A stretch of 53,837 nt of DNA from Acinetobacter sp. UBA3106 (GTDB lineage: Bacteria; Pseudomonadota; Gammaproteobacteria; Pseudomonadales; Moraxellaceae), in assembly GCA_002365595.1 (NCBI GenBank), contig DFAM01000016.1, positions 19,640 to 73,476 on the forward strand, given 5' to 3'. The notes under the pieces were generated by a model. It had not been told where the DNA came from. It ran no database searches and saw only the letters and a list, made by a program, of their open reading frames with translations. Below are positions 44,631 through 53,738 of this stretch, in pieces (position 1 is the stretch's first letter; each line of letters starts with the position of its first letter). The position numbers and the translations under genes were made by a program.

Positions 44631-44709
44631 GTGTATTACCTAAACTATGTCTAAAGATAAAAGGAGAAGCTCAATATATGAGCAAAGAATTATTCAGAGA
44701 ATAAAAAAA

Positions 44710-44737
44710 CCAGATAAGTATAATAACACTTATCTGG
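44710..44737 (-). terminator. Terminator of ndk
   Basis: The ten-base-pair stem CCAGATAAGT/ACTTATCTGG has an eight-base loop. On the minus strand it is followed by TTTTTTATT, about 16 bases after the ndk stop. Confidence 0.9.
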
Positions 44738-44752
44738 CTTGAATACTGCGAA

Positions 44753-45184
44753 TTAACGAGTACGTGGAGCAATCTCAGTTTGAGCGAAGAAGTAGTTAAC
44801 TTCACGATCAGCAGATGCTACAGAGTCAGAACCGTGAGCAGCGTTTTCGTCGATGCTTACAGCGAAATCTGCACGGATTGTACCAGGAGCAGCTTCTTTA
44901 GGGTTAGTCGCGCCAAGAATGTCACGGTGAGCAAGAACTGCATTTTCGCCTTCAAGAACTGAAACAACAACTGGACCAGAAGTCATGAATGCAACTAGAT
45001 CACCAAAGAAACCACGTTCTTTATGCTCAGCGTAGAAGCCTTCAGCTTCAGCTTGAGTCAAGTGTTTCATTTTAGTTGCAACAATTTTAAGACCAGCTTT
45101 CTCAAAACGAGCAAAGATGTCACCGATGTGGTTTTTAGCAACTGCGTCTGGTTTAACGATAGATAAAGTACGTTCGATAGCCAT
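44753..45184 (-). CDS. ndk: Nucleoside diphosphate kinase
   Basis: A 143-residue enzyme that equalises NTP/NDP pools by phosphate transfer through an active-site histidine. His117 in NAAHGSDS is that residue. The N-terminal SIVKPDAVAKN and the GDLVAFMTSGPVVV segment are normal. It has its own terminator; rlmN lies downstream. Confidence 0.97.
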   Translation of the reverse strand: MAIERTLSIVKPDAVAKNHIGDIFARFEKAGLKIVATKMKHLTQAEAEGFYAEHKERGFFGDLVAFMTSGPVVVSVLEGENAVLAHRDILGATNPKEAAPGTIRADFAVSIDENAAHGSDSVASADREVNYFFAQTEIAPRTR

Positions 45185-45294
45185 GATAGGCTCCTTAAGT
45201 CAATTGTTGACATGAAAATTTGCCGCATTATACCGAATAATGGGCTTTTTTCTGCTTTTGATATGTAAAAAAATTGCTTTTTTCGATGTAACGA

Positions 45295-45495
45295 TTAACG
45301 GACTTCGTCAATCCAGGCCATTTGAATCCCTTCCAGCAAACCTTCAGTCGATTTGTTGGGATCATCACTAAAGTCAGGTAAAGCACATACCCACGTATGT
45401 AAATCGGTAAAACGAATCCATTGCGGATCCACATCTGGATGCGCTTCAGAAAGCTCAATCGCGATATCAATGGTATCTGTCCAGCGTAAACCCAT
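45295..45495 (-). CDS. iscX: Fe-S assembly protein IscX (YfhJ)
   Basis: A 66-residue acidic protein with the IscX pattern: MGLRWTDTIDIAIELSEAHPDVDP, then IRFTDLHTWV and the C-terminal EAIQ-type GLLEGIQMAWIDEV. The start at 45495 matches the family; the longer upstream frame is not used. IscX binds iron and IscS and modulates Fe-S cluster building. Unusually it is not in the isc operon here; ndk lies downstream on the same strand. Confidence 0.92.
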   Translation of the reverse strand: MGLRWTDTIDIAIELSEAHPDVDPQWIRFTDLHTWVCALPDFSDDPNKSTEGLLEGIQMAWIDEVR

Positions 45496-45584
45496 GACTA
45501 TTCCTAATATTTTCAAATCAGTTGCGCTACTTTAGCAAATTTTATAAAAAACGCATGAATTTCCTGATTCATCTACCCTGATTT

Positions 45585-46136
45585 TTATAACATGATATTA
45601 AAAAATGGCGCGCTCACAATAATTCCACAAGCTACCACCACACCGATTAATGCCCCTACCAGCACGTCACTGGGATAATGCAGCCCTAAAACCATTCGCG
45701 ATATTGCCACCAAAATGGTAAACGGCAACATTAGAACCAGTAATATGGGTTGAATATAACCCAATACCGTACTTGCCATAACGGCATGCAAAGTGTGTCC
45801 AGAAGGAAAACTAAAATGATCCAGCGGCGGTTCCTGCAACCGAATGACCTGATGTACTTGATAAGGTCGTGGACGTACAGTTTTATCTTTTAATATTTTA
45901 TAAATAGCCGTGCCTACAAGTCCGCTTATCAGCAAATACAATAACTGCACTATATATAATGCGCCTTCCAAAACCCACAAACTGACCAACATAATCAGCC
46001 AAAACAAACCATTGCCAAAACGGCTAATTATTTTGAAAAAGTAGGCCACAGCTTGTGACTGTGAAAGGTGGTTCAGATATAAACAGCCTTTTAAATCGAG
46101 ATCCAACATCGTTATTTTTGCTTTTTTAAAATTCAT
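45585..46136 (-). CDS. PAP2-family membrane phosphatase
   Basis: A 183-residue membrane protein with the three PAP2 motifs: K.....RP (KDKTVRPRP, near residue 84), PSGH (SFPSGHT, near 111-117) and SR.....H...D (SRMVLGLHYPSD, near 145-156). It has about five membrane segments. PAP2 enzymes dephosphorylate phosphatidic acid, phosphatidylglycerol phosphate or undecaprenyl diphosphate. It begins 31 bases after a GT4 gene and has a good AAAGGAG site, so the two are one unit, possibly for glycolipid synthesis. Confidence 0.87.
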   Translation of the reverse strand: MNFKKAKITMLDLDLKGCLYLNHLSQSQAVAYFFKIISRFGNGLFWLIMLVSLWVLEGALYIVQLLYLLISGLVGTAIYKILKDKTVRPRPYQVHQVIRLQEPPLDHFSFPSGHTLHAVMASTVLGYIQPILLVLMLPFTILVAISRMVLGLHYPSDVLVGALIGVVVACGIIVSAPFFNIML

Positions 46137-46167
46137 GATGATGCTCCTTTAAGCTTCTGCTTAAAAT

Positions 46168-47451
46168 TCAGGATGTCATTTCCTTCTCCAATGCTACCCC
46201 ATACAATGCGTGTTCAAACTGCTGTACGGGATATTGCCAACCTATATGCTGCACAGCTTCTCGAGCCTGAAGCCCCATATGTTTCAATCGCTGATTATTC
46301 GGCAAGCTATAAATTGACTGAATAAAACCTGTGGTATCTCCTAAAGCACTTAACCAGCCAGTCTCGCCGTTTTTAACATGCAAATGCGCACAGGCATAAT
46401 TATAGGCAATGATTGGCAAGCCACTCGCCATAGCTTCAAGTACCACATTTCCAAACGTTTCTACTTGACTGGCAAACACAAAAACATTTGCACTTGCATA
46501 GGCTTGAGCAAGCTTCAAACCTGATAAATTTCCTGTAAAAACAACCTCTCCATCTTGGCATAACATTTCCAAACGATTCCGTTCCGGCCCATCACCTACA
46601 ATAACCAGCTTAATATCCTGCTGGGTATTTTTCTTCATTGAGAAATAGGCTTTGATCAAAACATCGATTTCCTTTTCAGGAGAGAGTCGTCCTACATACA
46701 ACATAACCTTGGTGCTGGAGGTCACTTTCCACTGTTGACGTAAAACATCCGAATAATATTGCGGAGAAAACCGGCTCACATCTACACCACGTCCGACCAC
46801 CAGCAAAGGACAGCAAATACCAAATTCTCTTAAAATATATTCTGTATCTTTACAGGGAATACAGGTGAGTTGTGTATTGTTATGAAACCAACGTAAATAG
46901 CGCTGAATAGGCTTAATTAAAAAGGCTAAATCGAAATAGCGACTAAATTCCTGAAAAGGTGAATGGAAACCGCTTGAAACAGGAATACTTTTACTTTTAG
47001 CCGCTTGCAACACACTGAGTCCTAATGGCCCTTCGGTCACAATATGCACCACATTCGGGGCAAACTGATCCAATGCTTGAGAGACTTTTAAAAATTGTGG
47101 CCAGCCAAATTGCAAGCTTGGATATTGAGGAATAGCTTGGGCTTTAACCAGACATTCCTGATTTGGCAGGAATTCATCACAAACCAGCTTTTGCTCCGGT
47201 CTAATCAATAAAATTTTATGACCTTGCTTTTGTAAGCCCTTACAGAGTTGCAGTAAAGACAGTGCTACACCATTAATTTCCGGAGACCAGGTTTCGGTCA
47301 CAATCGCAATTTTGAGTCGTGGACGAATTAAGTCCTGGAGTACAGCTACTTCATCACAAATGTTGCCTTGCTTATCTTTTTTTAAATAAAATTGAAAACT
47401 TTCTGGAAAATCTTGTTGTTTTAGCAGGCTGGTTGCATTCACATTTGTCAT
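46168..47451 (-). CDS. GT4-family glycosyltransferase
   Basis: A 427-residue GT-B fold transferase. The N-terminal domain (after about 50 residues) has the IAIVTETWSPEINGVALSLL opening seen in lipid-glycosylating GT4 enzymes. The C-terminal domain has VGRLSPEKEIDVLI and the catalytic glutamate in ETFGNVVLEAMASGLPI. Nearest known relatives by motif are mannosyl- or glucosyl-transferases that act on diacylglycerol (MgtA, PimB, SqdX type). No signal peptide. It precedes the PAP2 gene in one unit. Confidence 0.85.
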   Translation of the reverse strand: MTNVNATSLLKQQDFPESFQFYLKKDKQGNICDEVAVLQDLIRPRLKIAIVTETWSPEINGVALSLLQLCKGLQKQGHKILLIRPEQKLVCDEFLPNQECLVKAQAIPQYPSLQFGWPQFLKVSQALDQFAPNVVHIVTEGPLGLSVLQAAKSKSIPVSSGFHSPFQEFSRYFDLAFLIKPIQRYLRWFHNNTQLTCIPCKDTEYILREFGICCPLLVVGRGVDVSRFSPQYYSDVLRQQWKVTSSTKVMLYVGRLSPEKEIDVLIKAYFSMKKNTQQDIKLVIVGDGPERNRLEMLCQDGEVVFTGNLSGLKLAQAYASANVFVFASQVETFGNVVLEAMASGLPIIAYNYACAHLHVKNGETGWLSALGDTTGFIQSIYSLPNNQRLKHMGLQAREAVQHIGWQYPVQQFEHALYGVALEKEMTS

Positions 47452-47661
47452 ACCACACCATGATCATTATTTTTAATTCAATTTAGATGTGGTTTCTTTC
47501 AGTTTGATGATTTTTAGATGACCGTTTATTGAATTTGGTATAACCATAGAACTACCCTATAAACCATTCACTTCTAATTCATTTCTAATTCATTTCATTT
47601 TTAAAGATTATTTTTATTTTCATCTTTGAACTCAAGGAGGTTATTCAGTAGAGCAATATAA

Positions 47662-47892
47662 CTAAAACAATAGATTTACAAAGATGACATCACTATAAAT
47701 ACCCACGGGGGTACGTATGGAAGGCTGCTCTTCTAGTCGTACTGCAATAACATATTTACTATCTTTTGAATTTCCTGATTGAAACCGAAGAACATTCCAT
47801 TGATTTCTCACAGGACTTAAAATACTCATTCGGGTTTTCAAGCGATAGCTTCCATTTGAAACAAAACTTGAACCGTCCGAACTTCTTAAATT
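47662..47892 (-). pseudogene. Remnant of a second pilus subunit (SCPU) gene
   Basis: Read on the minus strand from the AAT at 47892, the frame gives NLRSSDGSSFVSNGSYRL and later YVIAVRLEEQP and GIYSDVIF, ending in a TAG at 47664-47662. It aligns codon for codon with the C-terminal 76 residues of the adjacent intact subunit. It has no start: a stop codon (47893-47895) lies directly upstream and the N-terminal half is missing. It is therefore the 3' remnant of a tandem subunit gene. Confidence 0.75.
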
Positions 47893-47955
47893 TTAATACA
47901 TCTATTATTAAATAATATTAGACACTTAAGAAGTCCGTTTAAAAACAAATTGATA

Positions 47956-48366
47956 CTAAAATGAAATTTCAACTGAAATTCTATCTCGATAAGTTCCTGC
48001 AGGAACCCCATTTAAGGGATTATCTTCAAGTCTTACCGATATGATATATTTTTGTCTTTGTGCTGCACCTTGATTAAGCTGCACCCCCCATAAATTTTCA
48101 TTCGTACCAGTTAAATTCAACCGTGTACGTAATTTATAAGGACCATTTGAAACAAAGCTTACTCCGTTTGGCGTTATTAAATTTTGGCTATTAAATAAAA
48201 TTGAATAGCCACTATCACATGAAATATTAAAAGAAGTAGCAGACTGACTACGCTGATAACTTGTCAAACGCATCTCAGCACTAGTAAATCCATCAATTGA
48301 ACATTGCTGAGCAGCAACTCCACTACTGATCAATGTACCAATCCATATTAAAATTATTTTTTTCAT
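47956..48366 (-). CDS. Spore coat U-domain pilus subunit (small, tip or minor)
   Basis: A 136-residue protein with a signal peptide (to about residue 19) and one SCPU/CsuA-B-like beta domain. Two cysteines (Cys22 and one in NISCDSG near residue 50) probably form the conserved disulfide. The C-terminal GTYRDRISVEISF is the usual final strand. It is last in the operon after the usher, where CsuE-type tip adhesins lie, but it has only one domain while CsuE has two, so the adhesin identity is unsure. It overlaps the usher stop by four bases. Confidence 0.82.
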   Translation of the reverse strand: MKKIILIWIGTLISSGVAAQQCSIDGFTSAEMRLTSYQRSQSATSFNISCDSGYSILFNSQNLITPNGVSFVSNGPYKLRTRLNLTGTNENLWGVQLNQGAAQRQKYIISVRLEDNPLNGVPAGTYRDRISVEISF

Positions 48367-50702
48367 TTCATCACCTCTTTACATACGGACTGCAAAACCT
48401 GATTTTCGGAATTTTGGAATTGACCTTCATTCACGACAATTTGGGCCTGACATTGTCCGTTATTCTGGGTTTTTATCTGAAGTTTATAATGACCAGGTTT
48501 TAATAAATATAGGTAGACCACTCCGTCACTATCAACAAAATATGGCTCATTTGAAACGCCCTCTATCAGAACCTCTGATCCTGCTGACAAGTTATTTCCA
48601 TTGATATCTTTAACATTGATAGCAATGCGTTTTGTTTTATTAATTGGAAAGTCAATTTTATAACCACGTTGATCTAGTCCAACTAACTTTTTAGAAGAAT
48701 ATGGAAAAGTTTCTTCCATAGCTAACTGATTATGATCAAAAGAAATATCATAATTTATATAAGGAATAATATTATGTACAAACATATAACCTTTATCATT
48801 GGTACTACCGACCAAAGATGAGGACCTATAAATATCTAAATCTGGATGATTATTCACTTTAACAAGAGCAAAAGCATTATCTGCATATTTAGTTAATGCA
48901 GCTTTATTACCCAACCAAACTACCGAACCCTCAAACATTGCCTGTGAAACACGATTATCTTCATATTCATCATGAGAAACTCGCAAATTACCTATATCAG
49001 TTTTCCATAAACCATAAGCATTGTAATTTATTTCATCTTCTATTCGGTTAACACCGACTACATAGTCAAATCCATTTTGGGTAATAGAGGTTTTACTAAA
49101 ATTTAGTCGAGTTTCATCATTTTCAGTATCATGGGTTAAATTAATTTGTCCTTTTTCCGCCCAATTATAAGTAAATGCAATGTTAAACCCATAGTCTTCT
49201 TCATCACCAAAATTTCTGGAAAAACCGAGAGTTGAATATAGATTTTTAGTTAAAATTTTCCTTACCCTAATATCAAAAACTTTTCGATCTAAGTAGTTAA
49301 TATTATTGGAAGAATAATTTGTCTGATCAATATAACTTATATTAAGTCCATCTATATATTTCATATTATAAAAATTAAAATAGATAAGATTGGAAGTTTT
49401 AATATTAGAATTATATTCCTCATCAGCAATATATTTGTATTCTTCAGAAAAAAAACGACTATTAATCCCAAATGACCAATTTAGAAAATCTCGACTAAGA
49501 GATAGAGAAGCTCCATAGCCCTGCTCATTTTCAGCATCACTTCCTGCCAGAGAAGTATCTAAAAGTACATATTTACTTAATGCTTGAGTCCATAATAAAC
49601 TGACATTGCTTGCCTCTTCACTATATAAAATATCTGTTCCTAGAGTGGTGGATGAGGTAATTCCGCGTCTAAAATAGAACTTTGAGAAAAAATCTCGGTA
49701 ATCATCATCAACCTGATCATAGTTATATCTTAATTTTCCTAAAGAAAAATTATATTCATTTAATTTAGGTTTTAGTAGTTGATTATGGATATAGATAGGA
49801 AAATTCTGAACCGTTCTATTCCCCAAAATATCTTCCACAACAATTTGAGCATTCCCCGCTTGGTTAATAAGCGCACCCGTAGGCAATGAGTAATTACCTG
49901 GAGTTACAGAGTTTTTATATAATTGAACACCATTCAAATATAAATCAACTGTAGAAGGCAGAGCAGCACTCCCACTTAAGGTAGGTGCATTCCAATAAAT
50001 AAAATCTGGACGATCTGTATAATTTGTTCCAATACTTATCCCTCCAAACCGGAATGAATTATTTAGGCTATTGTAATTACTGGTTGTGTCTCCTAAAGTT
50101 AATATTAAAAATTTTTCAGGAAATTCAATATCAAAGCTACTGCTTACTCGAAGCAATTTCTTTTCTATTTCATTAGGATTATTTCTATATAAAAGAGAGT
50201 TTTTTAATAACCAATAATCTTTAAATATTCCTAATTCAGAAAAAGTATTAAAATCCTGTTCATAATCATCTTTACTATAAAAAAGACTATAATTCAAAAA
50301 ACCACCAAAATTTGCCTTCTCTGGAGGTGTAGTAGAATCTAAACCATACTGAGTATCTTCAAAATAATCGGGGGGAAAATGTAATTTTATTGCTTGTAAA
50401 GCCTGATCATCTTCAAATTTCACTTCAGGCATACTCAATAAACAAAAATCTTTTTTAATTGAATCTCTACTCAACTTCTCAATCCGTACTCCTACATTTT
50501 TTAATGCCTGACATTCAATGAATTTTTTCGCATCTCTCGAAAAAGTTAATGCTTCCGTTTTATAATCAAGGCCATTGATCCAAATATTTACAATGACCAT
50601 ATCCATTTCTTGTTGTGGATTTACCTTTTGATTAATATCCGCTTTTACATATGTAAAACCCATACTACAAATTAGCATTGTAAGAATTTTAGTGGCCTTC
50701 AT
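48363..50702 (-). CDS. Archaic chaperone-usher outer-membrane usher (CsuD-like)
   Basis: A 779-residue protein with a signal peptide, an N-terminal periplasmic domain (about 25-135), a long beta-barrel and plug region (NLNGVQLY-type VDLYLNGVQLYKNSVTPGNYSL near residue 250-272) and C-terminal domains. The usher secretes and assembles pilus subunits received from the chaperone. It is followed by the small subunit gene, overlapping by four bases, and starts four bases after the chaperone stop. Codon use is more AT-rich than neighbours, as in many acquired pilus loci. Confidence 0.92.
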   Translation of the reverse strand: MKATKILTMLICSMGFTYVKADINQKVNPQQEMDMVIVNIWINGLDYKTEALTFSRDAKKFIECQALKNVGVRIEKLSRDSIKKDFCLLSMPEVKFEDDQALQAIKLHFPPDYFEDTQYGLDSTTPPEKANFGGFLNYSLFYSKDDYEQDFNTFSELGIFKDYWLLKNSLLYRNNPNEIEKKLLRVSSSFDIEFPEKFLILTLGDTTSNYNSLNNSFRFGGISIGTNYTDRPDFIYWNAPTLSGSAALPSTVDLYLNGVQLYKNSVTPGNYSLPTGALINQAGNAQIVVEDILGNRTVQNFPIYIHNQLLKPKLNEYNFSLGKLRYNYDQVDDDYRDFFSKFYFRRGITSSTTLGTDILYSEEASNVSLLWTQALSKYVLLDTSLAGSDAENEQGYGASLSLSRDFLNWSFGINSRFFSEEYKYIADEEYNSNIKTSNLIYFNFYNMKYIDGLNISYIDQTNYSSNNINYLDRKVFDIRVRKILTKNLYSTLGFSRNFGDEEDYGFNIAFTYNWAEKGQINLTHDTENDETRLNFSKTSITQNGFDYVVGVNRIEDEINYNAYGLWKTDIGNLRVSHDEYEDNRVSQAMFEGSVVWLGNKAALTKYADNAFALVKVNNHPDLDIYRSSSLVGSTNDKGYMFVHNIIPYINYDISFDHNQLAMEETFPYSSKKLVGLDQRGYKIDFPINKTKRIAINVKDINGNNLSAGSEVLIEGVSNEPYFVDSDGVVYLYLLKPGHYKLQIKTQNNGQCQAQIVVNEGQFQNSENQVLQSVCKEVMK

Positions 50703-50706
50703 AGCA

Positions 50707-51408
50707 CTATCCTTTCACAGAGTATTCCAAATACTTCTCATCCTTATCTGTTTTAATTCTAATTTTTAACTCATTATTATTTGTAATTTCTCCAAGCTCG
50801 AGTTTGATTCTATTCCCTCCTAATACATATTGAGCTAATTTTTTTTTCAAAATTTCTTTATTTCTATTATCTGTTACAAGAATTTCAACAATTTTTATAT
50901 GTGATTTAGCTAAATTATCAATATTTAAATAAGCTTGATTCTCATGTTTTTCTAATTTTAGATCTAATCTCGGATTAACTTGCTTACCAGCAAATAATGG
51001 CAATGAAAAATTAAATAAAAAATTAATAGAAGAACTATCTTCTTCAATGGGGGTTACTTCTTTAAAAATGATACGCCAGGTTTGTTCTTGATCTATATTT
51101 GATAAGGGCTGACTAAAACCAACACGTACAATCTGTTTACTTTCAGGTTTCAATTCAAAAGTTTTAGGGTTAAATAAAAGTGTTTTATCTTCTTCTAAAA
51201 TATCTTCACCTTTCTGATTTTGCTTCCATTTTAATGCGGAAATTTCAAATATTCTTGATTTTTTTAATCCGGTACTTTCGACACTTACAGTCGTACTTCT
51301 TTGCCGATTAGAATCTTGAATATATAATTGTATAGGGTTAAATTTTATTCCTGCCGACACTGAAAAACTCAACAAAAGTAATCCGAAAAAACCTATTATT
51401 TTTTTCAT
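50707..51408 (-). CDS. Archaic pilus chaperone (CsuC-like)
   Basis: A 233-residue periplasmic chaperone with a signal peptide (about residues 1-19) and two immunoglobulin-like domains. The first has IQLYIQDSNRQRSTTVSVES and the FELKPESKQIVRVGF edge strand that complements a subunit. The second begins near residue 145. It protects subunits and delivers them to the usher encoded next. It is separated from the pilin gene by a hairpin that can act as attenuator. Confidence 0.92.
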   Translation of the reverse strand: MKKIIGFFGLLLLSFSVSAGIKFNPIQLYIQDSNRQRSTTVSVESTGLKKSRIFEISALKWKQNQKGEDILEEDKTLLFNPKTFELKPESKQIVRVGFSQPLSNIDQEQTWRIIFKEVTPIEEDSSSINFLFNFSLPLFAGKQVNPRLDLKLEKHENQAYLNIDNLAKSHIKIVEILVTDNRNKEILKKKLAQYVLGGNRIKLELGEITNNNELKIRIKTDKDEKYLEYSVKG

Positions 51409-51460
51409 CTTTATTTACCCCAAATATAAAAATTATTTTTTTGTTTTAAAGGCTAAAAAT

Positions 51461-51484
51461 AGGAGATACTGAAATGCATCTCCT
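51461..51484 (-). terminator. Hairpin with T tract between pilin and chaperone genes
   Basis: The seven-base-pair stem AGGAGAT/ATCTCCT has a ten-base loop and is followed on the minus strand by ATTTTTA. It stands between the first and second genes of the pilus operon. Partial termination there would give more pilin than assembly proteins. Confidence 0.7.
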
Positions 51485-51519
51485 ATATGATATTTTTTAA
51501 AATAGAGAATACTTACAAT

Positions 51520-52008
51520 CTAGAATTTGATTTCTACACCATAAGTTCCGCGATAAGTACCTGCATATGTCCCGATACCGATGTTGCGAGCTTGAGCTCT
51601 TACACTATAAGTATGCTCTCGCCCATCCCAACTTACAGTAGAACCGCTGGTATATTCAGCTCTACCTCGGCTAGTTACCACATCTACTGGTACAGTTCGG
51701 GTACCATTTGCCAATGTTCCAGGCGGGGTAATAGCTAAACTATAATCAGCATTTGTACGCACACCAAAAGTTGTGGAATCAGTGTAACGATTTTGTTCTG
51801 TAAGTACTAAAGTTGAATCCTCAATATCAAGATCGCAATGTTTTGGTACTTCCAATACAATATCAATTTTTCCTTTACAATCATTACCACAACCGGATTT
51901 TCCTGGTTTATGTGGTCCACCTCCACGATCTTCATCTCCTGCATACACGCTTGTTGCACATACACCAAAGGCTAATGCTGCTAATGCTACTTGTATTGTT
52001 TTATTCAT
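51520..52008 (-). CDS. Major pilin, spore coat U (CsuA/B-like) family, with Cys/His/Lys-rich N-terminus
   Basis: A 162-residue subunit. The ATG at 52008 follows a GGAG site by six bases and gives a normal signal peptide (to about residue 23). The mature N-terminus has an unusual Gly/His/Lys/Cys-rich stretch (GGGPHKPGKSGCGNDCKG) before the beta domain; the third cysteine is in KHCDLDI. The C-terminus ends GTYRGTYGVEIKF, the last strand of the SCPU fold. First gene of the pilus operon and by position the major subunit. The extra pre-domain residues differ from CsuA/B and may be the donor strand. Confidence 0.85.
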   Translation of the reverse strand: MNKTIQVALAALAFGVCATSVYAGDEDRGGGPHKPGKSGCGNDCKGKIDIVLEVPKHCDLDIEDSTLVLTEQNRYTDSTTFGVRTNADYSLAITPPGTLANGTRTVPVDVVTSRGRAEYTSGSTVSWDGREHTYSVRAQARNIGIGTYAGTYRGTYGVEIKF

Positions 52009-52047
52009 AGCTTTCTCCATTTCTTTTTTTAATAAAAGAATATGCAT

Positions 52048-52910
52048 ATGTAGTTATTTTAACGATTACACTGTAACACTTATTATTATGAGTAAGGTTA
52101 GGTAACCGTTGACCTATCTTATTATATTTAATTTAAATAAATGCATAAATGTTATTATTCACAATATACTGGTCTTTAATTTATTTACTTAGTCATTCTA
52201 TAAAATTATTCTGTATTTATAAAAACTTAAGCCAAAAAATAAAATAATACAATTTAAAAATATTTCTAATTATTTCAAAAAAAATAACAATATAATATTT
52301 AAAAAGCATAAATAAAATATAAACCTATAATTTTATTATTTTTTTCAACTGTACTTTAGTTTACATAAGCATAAAATAAAGTTGCATAATTTACAAAAAA
52401 TTGTAAATTAAAGCTTATTATTAAAGAAATACGTGAATTTGTCGATTTTTTTACTTTATTTTTCCTATATCATAAATTTTCGTAGATGAAAAAAATTAAT
52501 TAGAAACCATAAAAAAATATAAATTAATTGAAAAAACAATAATTTAATATACAATTAAACTTATATAAATTATTTTTATTAAAAATAAGAAGAGAGAAAA
52601 ATATTTTTTAGAATTGTTTTTATTTAATACCAAGATTTTATCAAACGTAATCTATCGTACTTACTTTAATTCAGTAAGTAATTTTTTACTGTTAACCTCA
52701 ATTTAAGTTCATTTTACTAAATATTATTATTCATATGAATATTTATAAAACGAATATTCATTTAATTAAAAATTTTCATCTTTAAATTATAATTAATTTA
52801 AAATTAATTCTTTCATTTATAATTTTTTAAAAATAACTGTATAATTTAGCCGCATAGTATCACTAAATATTTTATCTATACCTTTAAAAATATACTTCTA
52901 TCATCTTTTT
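52048..52910. other. Very AT-rich region upstream of the pilus operon
   Basis: About 860 bases of unusually AT-rich sequence without any open frame worth calling. It must contain the pilus promoter and possibly sites for H-NS-like silencing. A 12-base palindrome ATTCATATGAAT lies at 52731-52742 and a related GAATATTC follows shortly after. It carries no terminator or tRNA that I can see. Confidence 0.5.
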
Positions 52911-53738
52911 TTAATTAATTTCCAATCGGGTTAATAAACCTTCTTTCACTTGATACACCTGACCATACCCAAAATCAATTTGTTGTTTTTCCCCATGAAT
53001 AGCTGGAAATCCAGTAATATTTTCCAATTGTGGTGAACGCTGAAATTGATTAATTTTAGGATTATATATCCAGTAAATAAAACGCTTATCTTCAATTTTT
53101 CGTTCATTTGACGTATCTGATAGAACAATGTCTTCGTAGCCATCAAAATTAACATCCATATAACCAATACTCTTAGGATAGGCGGTAAATCCTGTGAGAC
53201 TTTGAATCATCTTATTGCGGGTTTTATCCCATACTTCTACTTGTTTTAAAGATTTTCCATAAGGTTGCTGGGCATTTTCTACACCATAAAATTTAAAGAT
53301 GAATAGCGGTCTTTCTCCTGTTATAAATGCTGGCCTGAATTGAATTGGAATATTTTCATTATTCTTTTGTGCAATGAAAACTGCTGACATTTCTCCTGTA
53401 TTTGGATTTAAATTTCCATTTAATTGATATTGCTCATCTGTTATTACCTCTGCCTTTACACTCACCGATTTAAGACTAAGCTGATCACCCTTTTGCGATC
53501 CCTTAAAGGCAATTGTTTTTTGATTAGTCAAATCATGAAGTGTGCCGTGTGGATTCGAGATACCGGCATATAAATCAAGAAAATAGCGCCCATCATCTGA
53601 ACGCAACATGCGTTGCATAGAAACACGAACATTTGTGAAAGTTTTGAAATTGGCAGTCGTTGTTGCTGGAATAGTTTCAGCAAAATTTAAACTTGAAAAA
53701 GATAAAGTGGTAAGACATAGCAGGATTTGAATTTTCAT
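52911..53738 (-). CDS. Exported XAC2610-like protein
   Basis: A 275-residue protein with a signal peptide (to about residue 20). The C-terminal half has the calcium-loop-like DVNFDGYEDIVL motif (near residue 196) and ends in QIDFGYGQVYQV, as in XAC2610-related proteins, which contain FG-GAP-like repeats. No enzymatic residues are recognised. It lies about 0.9 kb beyond the pilus operon and is transcribed in the same direction, but the large AT-rich gap argues against co-transcription. Function unknown. Confidence 0.75.
   Translation of the reverse strand: MKIQILLCLTTLSFSSLNFAETIPATTTANFKTFTNVRVSMQRMLRSDDGRYFLDLYAGISNPHGTLHDLTNQKTIAFKGSQKGDQLSLKSVSVKAEVITDEQYQLNGNLNPNTGEMSAVFIAQKNNENIPIQFRPAFITGERPLFIFKFYGVENAQQPYGKSLKQVEVWDKTRNKMIQSLTGFTAYPKSIGYMDVNFDGYEDIVLSDTSNERKIEDKRFIYWIYNPKINQFQRSPQLENITGFPAIHGEKQQIDFGYGQVYQVKEGLLTRLEIN

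Noticed and set aside
47956..48366. Calling the small subunit CsuE
   Set aside because: CsuE has two domains and about twice the length; only one SCPU domain is present here, so the tip role is left open.
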